NCBI GenBank assembly: GCA_902786615.1 | Contig: CADADE010000032.1 | Coordinates: 5,801-69,800 of the forward strand | Direction of reading: 5' to 3' | From: Oscillospiraceae bacterium | GTDB taxonomy: Bacteria; Bacillota_A; Clostridia; Oscillospirales; Oscillospiraceae | Length of the DNA stretch: 64,000 nucleotides | Shown here: positions 26,683-35,105 of the stretch, piece by piece | How positions within the stretch are numbered: position 1 is the stretch's first letter | How the letters are laid out: each line of letters begins with the position of its first letter | Program-made: the position numbers and the translations under genes | Notes under the pieces: generated by a model | Seen by the model: the letters and a program-made list of their open reading frames with translations, nothing else | The model's database searches: none | What the model was told of the DNA's origin: nothing

Positions 26683-27231
26683 ATGCTCAAGAAAAGCCTT
26701 CTGCTGCTCACGGCGCTGCTCTTTGCCGTGTGCGCCCACCTGCGGCCCGTCTGTGCCCTTGTGCTCACCGGCGGGGTCATCACACCCGCGTGCGGCGCGT
26801 GGGACTGCCTTCTCGCGGAGCGCGCCGCCCATGCGGCGGCGGAGGAGATTTTGCGGGGCACCGCCGTGTCCCCGGTGGCGGAAAAGCGTCTGGCATTCAG
26901 CCTCCGAAAGCCGGAGGGGGACGCGCGGCAGGTCTCCGACGCACTGCTGCGCGCCGTGCCGGGCGTCGCGCTGCGCTGCGAGGTGCGCGTGAACGGGCGC
27001 ATGCTCGGCTGGGTGGAGGACGGCGAGGCGCTGCGGGAGGCGCTGGGCTGCTACATCCGCGATACCCGGCCGACCTGGGCGAGCGGGGGCGTACTGAACG
27101 GGGAGCTCGCGCTCCGCCGTCTCTACACGCGCGACGCCCATCTCACCGGGCAGCGGGATATGCTGCTGCTCATTACGGGCGCGGCCCCGGTGTTCTACTA
27201 CGACCAGACCGGGCGATATGCAAGGTCATAG
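26683..27231 (+). CDS. Secreted or membrane-tethered protein of unknown function
   Basis: 182 residues; CGGAGGTG lies 9 nt before the ATG. Residues 1-25 are a signal peptide (MLKKSLLLLTALLFAVCAHL). The middle contains CEVRVNGRMLGWVEDGEALREAL, which resembles the short domain seen at the N-terminus of some clostridial cell-wall peptidases. No peptidase domain follows; the C-terminus is LITGAAPVFYYDQTGRYARS. Not assigned to a family with confidence. Confidence 0.7.
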   Translation: MLKKSLLLLTALLFAVCAHLRPVCALVLTGGVITPACGAWDCLLAERAAHAAAEEILRGTAVSPVAEKRLAFSLRKPEGDARQVSDALLRAVPGVALRCEVRVNGRMLGWVEDGEALREALGCYIRDTRPTWASGGVLNGELALRRLYTRDAHLTGQRDMLLLITGAAPVFYYDQTGRYARS

Positions 27232-27274
27232 GATACGTTTGCGCCCCGCCGGGCTTCGTTTCGGCAGCACAATC

Positions 27275-27359
27275 GTAGGGGTCGATCCCCCAGATCGACC
27301 CGCCGATAAGTGCAGAAGACTGCAAAACGGCGGGCCGATGAGGGCATCGGCCCCTACGA
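27275..27359. repeat. Inverted repeat element with copy of the 19403 repeat
   Basis: Starts GTAGGGGTCGATC and ends GCATCGGCCCCTAC, which pair end to end; the inner parts CGCCG / CGGCG also pair. The right half repeats 19403-19433 almost exactly. Intergenic and non-coding. Confidence 0.7.
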
Positions 27360-27372
27360 CATTTTATTTATG

Positions 27373-27405
27373 CAGGACTGTCTCGATTTTGAGACAGCCC
27401 CTTTT
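27373..27405. terminator. Terminator between convergent genes
   Basis: GGACTGTCTC / GAGACAGCCCC stem with GATTTT loop, followed by CTTTTATC. A closely similar hairpin (GGCTGTCTCAA / TTGAGACAGCC) ends the MATE gene at 32921. Confidence 0.7.
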
Positions 27406-27406
27406 A

Positions 27407-28294
27407 TCAGTCCGTTCTCTCGCTGCCCCAGAAGAAGAGGGCGACGGTGCCGGGACCGGTGTGCGCCCCGATCAGGCCGCCGATGTTGTTGATGAGCACC
27501 CTGCCGTCAAGCTTCGGGAAGCGCTCCTCCACGAGGCGGGCCACCTCCTCGGCGTCCTCGCGGCAGGCGGACATGGAGATGAAGCACTTGCCGCTGTAGT
27601 CCGCGCCGTTGTCGGCGTTTTCCACCATGCGCTGCACGATCTCCCGGATGACGTTTTTCTTGGTGCGCACCTTTTTACGGGGGACGAGCTTTCCCTCATG
27701 ATCCACGTTGAGAAGCGGGCAGATCTCAAACACGCCGCCGAAGAAGGCCGCGGTCCTGGAAATGCGCCCGCCGCGCACATAGCTTGTGAGGTCCGTGGAG
27801 AAAAACCAGTGGTGGAGCCGGAGCCTGTTCGCCTCCAGCCAGTCGGCCAGCTCCTTTGCGCTGAGCCCCCTGTCGCGCATGGCGGCGGCGGTGTCCAGCA
27901 GAAGGCCGTAGCCGGAGGACGCCGCGAGGGAATCGACGATGTAGATCTCCCGCTCGGGGTAGCGCTCCCTGACGATCTGGGCCGCATTGCAGGCGGAGTT
28001 GTAGGTGCCGGAGATGCCGGAGGAGAGGGTGACATGGACGAGATCCTTCCCCTCTTCGCAGATGGCGCTGAAATAGTCCACATACCGGGCGATGTTGATC
28101 TGGGAGGTTTTGGTCTCGGCCCCCTGTGCCATGCGGGCATAGAACTCCTCGGCAGACAGGGTCTGGCCCAGGTCGTCGGGGTAATCCACGCCGTCCATCA
28201 TATAGTGAAAGCAGATGTATCGGACCCGGATGCGCTCAAAATGCTCCTTTGTCAGATCCGCTGCGGAGCAGCCGCTCAGAACATAATCCGCCAT
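27407..28294 (-). CDS. DegV family fatty-acid-binding protein
   Basis: 295 residues. DegV/FakB proteins bind a fatty acid for phosphorylation by the FakA kinase. Seen: KTSQINIARYVDYF (the conserved T-S-Q), LVHVTLSSGISGTYNSA, IYIVDSLAASSGYGLLL, YVRGGRISRTAAFFG, PLLNVDHEGKLVPRKKVRTK and the C-terminal INNIGGLIGAHTGPGTVALFF. All are standard. It follows the FliB-like gene by 81 nt on the same strand. No FakA is in the window. Confidence 0.93.
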   Translation of the reverse strand: MADYVLSGCSAADLTKEHFERIRVRYICFHYMMDGVDYPDDLGQTLSAEEFYARMAQGAETKTSQINIARYVDYFSAICEEGKDLVHVTLSSGISGTYNSACNAAQIVRERYPEREIYIVDSLAASSGYGLLLDTAAAMRDRGLSAKELADWLEANRLRLHHWFFSTDLTSYVRGGRISRTAAFFGGVFEICPLLNVDHEGKLVPRKKVRTKKNVIREIVQRMVENADNGADYSGKCFISMSACREDAEEVARLVEERFPKLDGRVLINNIGGLIGAHTGPGTVALFFWGSERTD

Positions 28295-28375
28295 AGAGAT
28301 GATCCTTTCCCGTTCGCTGTTGTTTTGCCGATCAAAGCAACGCTTATTTTACCATAAAACGGCTCTCGCTTCAAG

Positions 28376-29278
28376 TCAAAAAGCGCCGCCGTCCCCTTCG
28401 AGCCACGCGCAGGTCTTTTCCACGTTTTCGTCCGAGTATTCGATCTCGGCGGAGAAAAGGCGCAGAGCCTCCCCGCTGTAAGTCTCCAGCGCCGCGATGA
28501 GGCGCACGGCGTAAAAGCAGAACTGCAAAAGCCCCGCCGCTCTCTCCGGCGTCTCGGCCGAAGCGAAGTGGCGGTAGACCAGATATTCCGCGACGCGGGC
28601 ATAGCGGAGCGTGCTCAGGCGCGGCTCAGGCGCGGCCTCTCCCCCGGCCTCAAGCTTTTGCAGAAGCGCCGTCCAGGCGGGGTCCATACGCTCGAGCGTG
28701 AGAAAAAAGCGCGCGGCTTCGTCGGCATGAAAGGCCGCAAGGGGCCGGTTCAGGCGCTGCATGCCCCGGCGCATGCGCTCCGTGAGAGAGAGGGCGTCGT
28801 CTGAGAGGACGGCAAAGATTTCGTCCCGCAGGCAAAGAAGCGGGGTCGGCTCCGCCTCCTCTTCCCCGTCGGACTCCATCACAAGGCGCAGGTGCCCTTC
28901 CCCCGCCGTCAGCAGGCGCGCCGCCTCCTCGCAGCAGAGGCCGAGACCCGCCTCCTCCCTTCCGGGGTAGTCGTTAAAAAAGCGCGGGTGCAGGGCGCAG
29001 ATGTCGCAGAGGCTGTCCTCCCCCAGGGCGATGATCAGACGGCACAGGCCGTCGCCGCGCAGGAAGGGACAGCGCTCCCCCTCGGCAAGGCGGAAGTGGG
29101 GCGTCGGCTCGAGCGCAATGCTCTCGCGCAGCTCCCGTCCCAACTCCCCGTCAATATTCTTATAGTATGCAAGGCTATCCGCGTCCACGTCGATCTCCCA
29201 GCCCACGCAGCAGCTGTGGCGGCAGGCGTCGGCAAGGCAGCGGAAACCGTCATAAAAATCAGGCCGAACGTACAGCAT
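28376..29278 (-). CDS. FliB-like flagellin lysine N-methylase family protein
   Basis: 300 residues from the ATG at 29278 (AAAGGAG 7 nt upstream). The N-terminal half carries the cysteine pattern of the FliB/YkgJ family: YDGFRCLADACRHSCCVGWE, CPFLRGDGLCRL, LCDICALHPRFFNDY and LGLCCEEAARLLL-type ALGLCCEEAA. FliB methylates lysines of flagellin in Salmonella. No flagellar gene is in the window, so the substrate here is uncertain and the protein may modify something else. The C-terminal half is helical and variable. Confidence 0.82.
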   Translation of the reverse strand: MLYVRPDFYDGFRCLADACRHSCCVGWEIDVDADSLAYYKNIDGELGRELRESIALEPTPHFRLAEGERCPFLRGDGLCRLIIALGEDSLCDICALHPRFFNDYPGREEAGLGLCCEEAARLLTAGEGHLRLVMESDGEEEAEPTPLLCLRDEIFAVLSDDALSLTERMRRGMQRLNRPLAAFHADEAARFFLTLERMDPAWTALLQKLEAGGEAAPEPRLSTLRYARVAEYLVYRHFASAETPERAAGLLQFCFYAVRLIAALETYSGEALRLFSAEIEYSDENVEKTCAWLEGDGGAF

Positions 29279-29380
29279 GGCTTTTCTCCTTTGTTGTGCG
29301 CCTACAGCATAGCATAAGCGCGCACGCATTGCAACGAGCGCCCTCAAGACATTCTTGTGAAACGACGGTGAAAAAAGCGG

Positions 29381-29410
29381 TTGACAGTGCCGCCCCTTTC
29401 GCGGTATGCT
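29381..29410 (+). promoter_or_regulatory. Promoter of galK
   Basis: TTGACA (29381-29386), 18 bp, TATGCT (29405-29410). The leader then holds a hairpin GGGAAGCG / CGCTTCCC (29436-29461) just before the ribosome site. Confidence 0.7.
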
Positions 29411-29480
29411 CAGGCAAAGGGCCCGAAAAGGGTGCGGGAAGCGTCGGGAAAAACGCTTCCCAAAAGGAAAGGAGAACAAC

Positions 29481-30671
29481 ATGAGTCAGAGAACAGACAA
29501 GCTGCTCGCTCAGTTTCACGCATTGTTCGGCGATAGAAAGGCCCGCATCTGGTCCGCCCCCGGCAGGACCGAGATCGGCGGGAACCATACGGATCACCAG
29601 CTCGGCAAGGTGATCGCCGCGTCCGTGGACATGGACATGCTGGCCGCCGCCGCCGAAAACGGCGAGGACACCGTGCGCGTCAAGTCCGAAGGCTACGACA
29701 TGATCACCCTCTCGCTGGACACGCTCACCCCCGTGCATGGGGAAGAGGGCACGACCAAGGCCCTGGTGCGCGGCATCTGCGCCGAGGCAGCCCAGCGCGG
29801 CTTCCGGGTCGGCGGCTTTGACGCCTACATCACCTCCAACGTCCTGCAGGGAAGCGGCCTGTCCTCCTCCGCCGCGTTCGAGATCCTCATCGGCGCGGTG
29901 GTCAACGGCCTCTTCTGCGGGAATGCCCTGGACGCCAAGGATCTCGCGATCATGGGCCAGCATGCCGAGAACCGCTTTTTCGGCAAGCCCTGCGGCCTGA
30001 TGGATCAGATGGCCTCCGCCTGGGGCGGCATCATCGCCATCGACTTTGCCAACCCCGCCGACCCCGCGGTGACCCCGGTGGACTTCGATTTTGCCGCCGT
30101 GAACCACAGCCTCTGCATGATCAACCTCCACTCCGACCACGCCGACCTCACCGACGAATACGCCGCCATCCCGGGAGAGCTCAAGGCCGTGAGCGCCCAC
30201 TTCGGCAAGTCCGTCCTGCGCGAGGTGGACGAGGACGCCTTCTTTGACGCGATCCCCGCGCTCCGTAAGGAAGCAGGCGACCGCGCCGTGCTGCGCGCCA
30301 TGCACATTTTCAATGAGAACCGCCGCGTCGACCGCCTGGCGGCGGCTCTGCGCGCCAACGATTTCCAGCAGTTTCTCGCCCTGGTGCGCGAGTCGGGGCT
30401 CTCCTCCCAGAACCTTTTGCAGAACGTTACCGTCTCCGGCAGCGTGCGCGACCAGGCCGCGGCCGTCGCCCTGGCCATGTGCGACAAGATTCTCGGCAAG
30501 CGCGGTGCCTTCCGTATCCACGGCGGCGGCTTCGGCGGCACGGTGCAGGCCTTTGTGCCGAACGATATGCTCGAGGAGTTTCGCGCCCGCATCGAGGCCG
30601 TCTTCGGTCCGGACAGCTGCCGCGTCATGCAGATCCGCCCCGTCGGCTTCACCGAGATCCCGGTGGAATAA
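29481..30671 (+). CDS. galK: Galactokinase
   Basis: 396 residues; AAAGGAG lies 9 nt before the ATG. It phosphorylates galactose to galactose 1-phosphate (GHMP kinase). The galactokinase signature is WSAPGRTEIGGNHTDHQ, in the form common to Clostridia; the ATP-binding motif is GSGLSSSAAFEIL, and the C-terminal motif HGGGFGGTVQAF. Substrate delivery by the mglBAC transporter at 19.5-23.1 kb is a reasonable link, although the genes are 6 kb apart. No galT or galE is present nearby. Confidence 0.95.
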   Translation: MSQRTDKLLAQFHALFGDRKARIWSAPGRTEIGGNHTDHQLGKVIAASVDMDMLAAAAENGEDTVRVKSEGYDMITLSLDTLTPVHGEEGTTKALVRGICAEAAQRGFRVGGFDAYITSNVLQGSGLSSSAAFEILIGAVVNGLFCGNALDAKDLAIMGQHAENRFFGKPCGLMDQMASAWGGIIAIDFANPADPAVTPVDFDFAAVNHSLCMINLHSDHADLTDEYAAIPGELKAVSAHFGKSVLREVDEDAFFDAIPALRKEAGDRAVLRAMHIFNENRRVDRLAAALRANDFQQFLALVRESGLSSQNLLQNVTVSGSVRDQAAAVALAMCDKILGKRGAFRIHGGGFGGTVQAFVPNDMLEEFRARIEAVFGPDSCRVMQIRPVGFTEIPVE

Positions 30672-30685
30672 AGCGCCCGAAACGC

Positions 30686-30725
30686 CTCACGGCGGCTCAT
30701 TCCGAGCCGCCGTGAGCTTTTTTTA
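30686..30725 (+). terminator. Terminator of galK
   Basis: A 13-bp perfect stem CTCACGGCGGCTC / GAGCCGCCGTGAG with ATTCC loop, then CTTTTTTTATTTTTT. Confidence 0.92.
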
Positions 30726-30986
30726 TTTTTTGTATTCCTCGTAGCACTGTGCTGTTTTGGGGTAGCCCTTTTTGCGCAGGATCGCGGCGGTGAAGGCGCG
30801 CACGTCGTCCGTCGTGATGATGTCCTTCTGCTCCGTCAGCCGCTGGAAGACCTCGTCCGCAATCACCTGGGCCTTTTTGCGGCTCAGCTCCTCGGTCATG
30901 GCGTCGACGTTCGCCTTCAGGATACTCCTGACGACCTTCTCGTCATCGTAGACGACGATATTGCCGTTCTTTTTCGTGATCTTCAT
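30723..30986 (-). CDS. Stand-alone ATP-cone domain protein
   Basis: 87 residues; AGGAGG lies 7 nt before the ATG. The whole protein is one ATP-cone: MKITKKNGNIVVYDDEKVVRSI at the start, DEVFQRLTEQ, then ITTDDVRAFTAAILRKKGY and YEEYKK. ATP-cones bind ATP/dATP and normally regulate ribonucleotide reductases or form the nucleotide part of NrdR. Here no reductase gene is adjacent, so the partner is unknown. Its end overlaps the galK terminator T-tract. Confidence 0.88.
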   Translation of the reverse strand: MKITKKNGNIVVYDDEKVVRSILKANVDAMTEELSRKKAQVIADEVFQRLTEQKDIITTDDVRAFTAAILRKKGYPKTAQCYEEYKK

Positions 30987-31084
30987 GAAACGTCCTCCTG
31001 TCGTTCGGTTTTCCGTTTTCTCTGCCGCCGATTATACCACGCTTTTCCGCTTCTCACAAGCGGGCGGGAAGAATTTTGCAATAC

Positions 31085-31113
31085 TTGCGCGCGGAGGCTT
31101 TTTCTGGTAAAAT
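31085..31113 (+). promoter_or_regulatory. Promoter of the MATE-ATPase gene
   Basis: TTGCGC (31085-31090), 17 bp, TAAAAT (31108-31113); CTGGAGG follows 8 nt before the ATG at 31161. Confidence 0.6.
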
Positions 31114-31160
31114 ATAGTGTTGTAAAAAAACAGCTTTCTCTTTATTCTGGAGGCGTTCCC

Positions 31161-32915
31161 ATGATCCGCAAGCTCTTCCGACAAATGATGGTAACGCAAA
31201 TCGTCTCCTCCATGACGGTGACGCTTTGCATGCTCATCGACAGCATCATGATCGGCCGCTTTCTCGGCGTCGACGCCATGGCGGCCTACGGCTTTGCCCA
31301 GCCCGTGCTGCTGGCCTTTGCCGCGCCCGGCGCGATGATCTCGGCGGGCGTGCAGGTGGTCTGCGGCAAGACCATGGGCAGCGGCGACCGCGAGGGCAGC
31401 AATGCCTGCTTCACCGTCTCGGTGGCGATGACGCTGCTCATTGCGGCGCTGGGCCTTGTACTGGTGCCGCTTTTCGCGGGGCCGCTGTCTACGCTGCTCG
31501 GCGCGGGCAGGCCAGGCCTCGGAAACCCCGTCCACGGCCTCACCAAACAGTATCTCCTGGGCTTTATTCTCGGCGTGCCCGCCTTTCTCACGGCCCAGAT
31601 CATGGTGCCCTATATGCAGATGTCCGGCAGCCGGACGCGGCTTGTGGCGGCGGTGCTGCTCATGACGGTGAGCGACGTGGTGTTCGATCTTCTGAACGTG
31701 CTGGTGTTTCACGGCGGCACCTTCGGGATGGGGCTTGCCTCCAGCCTCAGCTATTATGTGGCGCTCGCAGTAGGCCTCGGCTGCTTTCTGCGAAAGGACT
31801 GCCTTTTCCGGCTCAGCCGGAAGGGGCTGCGGCGCGACACCCTCCGGGCCATTCTGGCCGACGGGTTTCCCACGGTCGTCAATCAGCTCAGCCTGGTGCT
31901 GCTGGTGCTGCTGCTCAACCGCATTCTGCGCGGGGTGGGCGGAAACATCGCCGTCGCGGCGTATTCGGTGGTCTCCACGGTCAGCAATCTCTGCTATGCC
32001 TTCAGCACCGGCATTGCCTCGGTAACGCTCATGCTGGCGGCCATCTTCACCGCCGACGAGGATCGCTCCGCCCTGTACACGCTGGTGAAAACCATGCGCT
32101 CCTGCGCGGTGACGGTGCTGGCCGCAGTGACGGCGCTCGTGCTGCTGTGCGCCGGGCCGATCGTGACGCTCTTTCTGGCGGACGATCCCGACGCCCTTAC
32201 ACTCGCGGCAAAGGGACTGCGGCTCTTCTCCCTCTGCCTGGTGCCCTGCGCGCTCAACACCGGCTTTAAGTTCTATTACCAGGGCATCGGCCGCGTACGG
32301 CTGATGGAAGGGATCTCCGTGCTGCAGAATTTTGCGCTGCCCGCGCTCGCGGCGGCGCTGCTCAGCCGCTTTCTCGACACCACGGGCGTGTGGCTGGCCT
32401 TTCTGTGCGGCGAGGCGGCGACGCTTCTTTTGATCTGCCTTTACGTGTGGCGCGCAAACGGGCGCGTCAGTCTCGCGGCGGAGGATTTTGCCCTGCTGCC
32501 CGCCTCCTTCGGCGCGGCGGCGGAGAACTGCTTTGAATGCACGGTGCGCAGCATGCAGGAGGCGGCGGAGGCCTCGGCCCGGGCGGTGGACTTCTGCCGC
32601 GCCCATGGGCAGGACGAGACCGGCAGCGCCCTGATCGGCCTGTGTATTGAGGAGACGGCCTGCAACATCGTCCGCCACGGCTTCTCCCGGGACGGGAACG
32701 AGCACAGCATCGACGTGCGCCTGGTGTTCCGCGACGGCGCGCGGCTCATCCGTATCCGCGATAACTGCGTCAATTTTGACCCCACCCACTATCTCGAGCT
32801 GCACCGGCGCGACGATCCCGTGGCCCACATGGGCATACGCATGGTGATGTCCTCGGTGAAGGAAGCACGCTATCTCAACACCTTTGGGCTCAACAACCTC
32901 ACGTTGCGGCTGTGA
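31161..32915 (+). CDS. MATE-family transporter fused to a HATPase domain
   Basis: 584 residues. Residues 1-430 form a MATE-type transporter with about twelve helices (MVTQIVSSMTVTLCMLIDSI, FLGVDAMAAYGFAQP, GVQVVCGKTMGSGDREGSN, then the second-half repeat FPTVVNQLSLVLL). MATE proteins export drugs or metabolites with Na+ or H+. The last 140 residues are a soluble histidine-kinase-like ATPase of the RsbW/SpoIIAB kind: LCIEETACNIVRHGF (N-box), IRIRDNCVNFDP (G1-like), MGIRMVMSSVKEARY. This fusion is unusual. The ATPase could phosphorylate a partner or act as a sensor; which is unknown. Confidence 0.87.
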   Translation: MIRKLFRQMMVTQIVSSMTVTLCMLIDSIMIGRFLGVDAMAAYGFAQPVLLAFAAPGAMISAGVQVVCGKTMGSGDREGSNACFTVSVAMTLLIAALGLVLVPLFAGPLSTLLGAGRPGLGNPVHGLTKQYLLGFILGVPAFLTAQIMVPYMQMSGSRTRLVAAVLLMTVSDVVFDLLNVLVFHGGTFGMGLASSLSYYVALAVGLGCFLRKDCLFRLSRKGLRRDTLRAILADGFPTVVNQLSLVLLVLLLNRILRGVGGNIAVAAYSVVSTVSNLCYAFSTGIASVTLMLAAIFTADEDRSALYTLVKTMRSCAVTVLAAVTALVLLCAGPIVTLFLADDPDALTLAAKGLRLFSLCLVPCALNTGFKFYYQGIGRVRLMEGISVLQNFALPALAAALLSRFLDTTGVWLAFLCGEAATLLLICLYVWRANGRVSLAAEDFALLPASFGAAAENCFECTVRSMQEAAEASARAVDFCRAHGQDETGSALIGLCIEETACNIVRHGFSRDGNEHSIDVRLVFRDGARLIRIRDNCVNFDPTHYLELHRRDDPVAHMGIRMVMSSVKEARYLNTFGLNNLTLRL

Positions 32916-32920
32916 AAAAG

Positions 32921-32948
32921 GGCTGTCTCAAATTGAGACAGCCTCTTC
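32921..32948. terminator. Terminator after the MATE-ATPase gene
   Basis: Perfect stem GGCTGTCTCAA / TTGAGACAGCC followed by TCTTCCTTT; on the minus strand it is followed by CTTTTTCAC and so also serves the TetR gene. Confidence 0.75.
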
Positions 32949-32950
32949 CT

Positions 32951-33505
32951 TTACTCCAATAAAAACGGCTTGAGCTTCTCGGGCATGCCCTGCTCCAGGT
33001 AGGCGGCAAGGCGCTCCTCCGGAAGCTCCCAGTCCTTGAGCGACCACTCCGCAAACACGTGCAGGCAGGCATAGACGTACATCCACAGATAAAAGCTCAG
33101 CTCCTCCGGAAGCTCCTCCATGCCCCGGCGCTGGCAGATGAACGCAGAGAGGCAGTTGTAGGTGTTCTCGGCGCTGATTTCGGCATAGTGGTTGACGATG
33201 CCACTGCCGATGCTGCTGCGCAGATAGTTGGCGTTGTCCGCGTAAAAGCGGATATTGTCCCGGGTCAGGTCATGGAAGCTGTAGCGGTTCCCGCGCAGGC
33301 GGTTCAGGATGCGTTCCCCGCTGCGGCGGTGCATCCAGAGCACCAGATCCTCCTTGTCGTGAAAATGGTTATAAAAGGTCTGCAGGCTCAGCCCGCTCGC
33401 CTCCACGATCTGCTTGACCGTGATGCGCTCCACCTGGTCGCTTCTCGCCAGGGTCAGCAGCGCCTCCGCGAAGGCCTCCTTGGATTTCTGTCTTTTCACC
33501 CGCAT
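32951..33505 (-). CDS. TetR-family transcriptional regulator
   Basis: 184 residues from the ATG at 33505; an in-frame GTG at 33499 would be better spaced from GAGAGGGG and may be the true start. The N-terminal HTH reads RITVKQIVEASGLSLQTFYNH with FHDKEDLVLWMHR, and the C-terminal part is the DhaS-like ligand domain. It lies 6 nt after the TlpA-like gene and should be co-transcribed with it. Targets may include this operon or the convergent MATE gene, by inference. Confidence 0.88.
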   Translation of the reverse strand: MRVKRQKSKEAFAEALLTLARSDQVERITVKQIVEASGLSLQTFYNHFHDKEDLVLWMHRRSGERILNRLRGNRYSFHDLTRDNIRFYADNANYLRSSIGSGIVNHYAEISAENTYNCLSAFICQRRGMEELPEELSFYLWMYVYACLHVFAEWSLKDWELPEERLAAYLEQGMPEKLKPFLLE

Positions 33506-33511
33506 CCCCTC

Positions 33512-34018
33512 TCATTTCAGCGTGTTCGCAAGCAGCTCTTCCCAGCCGGCATAGTCCCGGCTCCCGACCAGAAGCTCCGAGAGGATGGTCCCCTCGCCGT
33601 CGACGAAAAGCGTCGTCGGCACATAGCCTGTTTTGAAGCTGTCAAAATCCTTGCTGTAGCGCAGGATCGGATAGCTGGTGCCGCTGTCCGAGAGCACCTT
33701 GTCCACCTCCTGCTCCTGTCCCTCGGTCGAATAGACGCCGAGGATGAGAAGGCCCTTGTCCGCATAGTCCCGATAGAGCTTTTCGAGCTCCGGCATCTCC
33801 TTCACGCAGGGCGGACACCAGGGCTCCCAGAAATTGAGCATGACAAGCTTGTGCCCGCGCAGGATCGTCTCGTCCACGGTGCTGCCGTCCCGGTCCGTGG
33901 TCGTAAAGCGCAGCGTCGGCGCGGCGGGCGCGGGCGTCGCGGCGGGCTGCCGGGAAGCGCAGGCGGCGAGCGTCAGCATGAGTACAAGCGCCGCCAGAAG
34001 AGCGATGGATTTTTTCAT
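33512..34018 (-). CDS. TlpA/ResA-like thiol-disulfide lipoprotein
   Basis: 168 residues from the ATG at 34018 (AGGGGAC upstream). A lipoprotein signal ends LTLAACAS, giving an acylated Cys at about residue 20. A short Pro/Ala linker leads to a thioredoxin fold with MLNFWEPWCPPCVKEMPELE as active site (WCPPC) and the cis-Pro region GYVPTTLFVD. Such proteins reduce or shuffle extracytoplasmic disulfides. It is the first gene of a two-gene unit with a TetR regulator. Confidence 0.9.
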   Translation of the reverse strand: MKKSIALLAALVLMLTLAACASRQPAATPAPAAPTLRFTTTDRDGSTVDETILRGHKLVMLNFWEPWCPPCVKEMPELEKLYRDYADKGLLILGVYSTEGQEQEVDKVLSDSGTSYPILRYSKDFDSFKTGYVPTTLFVDGEGTILSELLVGSRDYAGWEELLANTLK

Positions 34019-34112
34019 GAACGGATGTCCCCTTTTTACGGAAGATTGAATAATTATACCAAGCGGGGCAATCAAATGCAATGGAAAATCGCTGAAAGGC
34101 CCGAAAAAACAG

Positions 34113-34146
34113 ACGCCCCTGCGAAAAACCGCAGAGGCGTATTTTT
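34113..34146 (-). terminator. Terminator of the G3E GTPase operon
   Basis: On the minus strand ACGCCTCTGCGG / CGCAGGGGCGT with a TTTTT loop, then CTGTTTTTTC; it overlaps the last codon of the upstream gene. Confidence 0.75.
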
Positions 34147-35105
34147 TAATAGAAGGTGGCGACGGCCTGCTCCGGCGCCTGGCACTCCTCGTGGCTGATG
34201 TAGGTCAGCACCGGGCCCTTGCGCCCGTAGGCCATGGAGAACTTGAAGTTGACCTTCGCCGTGAGGATCACCCAGCCCTCATCCTTCATGGTATCGGCCT
34301 TGTCCCAGTTGCAGACCAGGGCCGCGAACTGGATATCCTCCACGCAGCAGGTCATGACATGGCGGCCGATGACGAAGGTTTTGGGCGGCAGGCGCTTGCG
34401 CTGCAGGGTCTTGGCCTTGAAGCGCACGGTCTTGCCCTCGTACTTCTTGGGCTCCTCGCTCATGTCCCGGTACCAGAGGGCGTAATCGTCGTCGCCGATC
34501 TCGATGACCGGGGCGTTCACGTCAAAGGGCAGGGGGTCTTCGATGTCGTCATAGACCACATTGCCGTCCGGGGCCTCGTAGGCGATGTCCGCCCGGCGGG
34601 AGGCGCCGCGTACGATCTTGTGAAACTCCAGCTTGTCCATATCGGGCCTGAAGCGGTTGAAAACCACAAGCTCGCAGCTTTTGAGCTTGTCGAACACAAG
34701 CTGGCGCATATTGGCATTGTAGCTGAGGAAGGTAGTCGCGTCGGCAAACATGAACTCCTGGTACACCATCCAGGTGTCCGGCATGGCGGAATAGAGCACG
34801 TCCAGCAGCCACATGCCGTTATATTCGATCACCACGCGCTCGGCCTTTGTCTCCCTGGCAAAGCGGACGAGGTTCTCCTGGGTCAGCTCGCTCTGATCCT
34901 CGATGGTGCGGATCTGGACGGTTTTGCTGGCAAACTCCTCGGGCGCGTATTCCTCCACGCCCTCCTCGCACACGAGCAGGAGCGTGCGCTCGCCGTTGCA
35001 GAAGCGCTTGTCCTCCAGCGTCTCCTGGATGAATTTCGTCTTTCCCGCTTCCAGAAAGCCGGTAAACAGATAGACGGGCATGTCCCGCCGTGCGGTATCA
35101 GCCAA
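34146..35105 (-). CDS. G3E-family GTPase (COG0523-like), second gene of pair
   Basis: 319 residues. The P-loop is FTGFLEAGKTKFI, a variant of the GxxGxGKT consensus with Glu in place of Gly. The CxCC metal-binding motif typical of CobW proteins is absent; VCEEGVEEYAPEEF stands in that place. The C-terminal third (FKAKTLQRKRLPPKTFVIGR...MTCCVEDIQFAALVC) resembles the domain of the TIGR03943-like permease partners. Its start overlaps the His-rich GTPase gene by 8 nt, so the two are translationally coupled. A role in metal delivery is inferred from the family. Confidence 0.85.
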   Translation of the reverse strand: MADTARRDMPVYLFTGFLEAGKTKFIQETLEDKRFCNGERTLLLVCEEGVEEYAPEEFASKTVQIRTIEDQSELTQENLVRFARETKAERVVIEYNGMWLLDVLYSAMPDTWMVYQEFMFADATTFLSYNANMRQLVFDKLKSCELVVFNRFRPDMDKLEFHKIVRGASRRADIAYEAPDGNVVYDDIEDPLPFDVNAPVIEIGDDDYALWYRDMSEEPKKYEGKTVRFKAKTLQRKRLPPKTFVIGRHVMTCCVEDIQFAALVCNWDKADTMKDEGWVILTAKVNFKFSMAYGRKGPVLTYISHEECQAPEQAVATFY

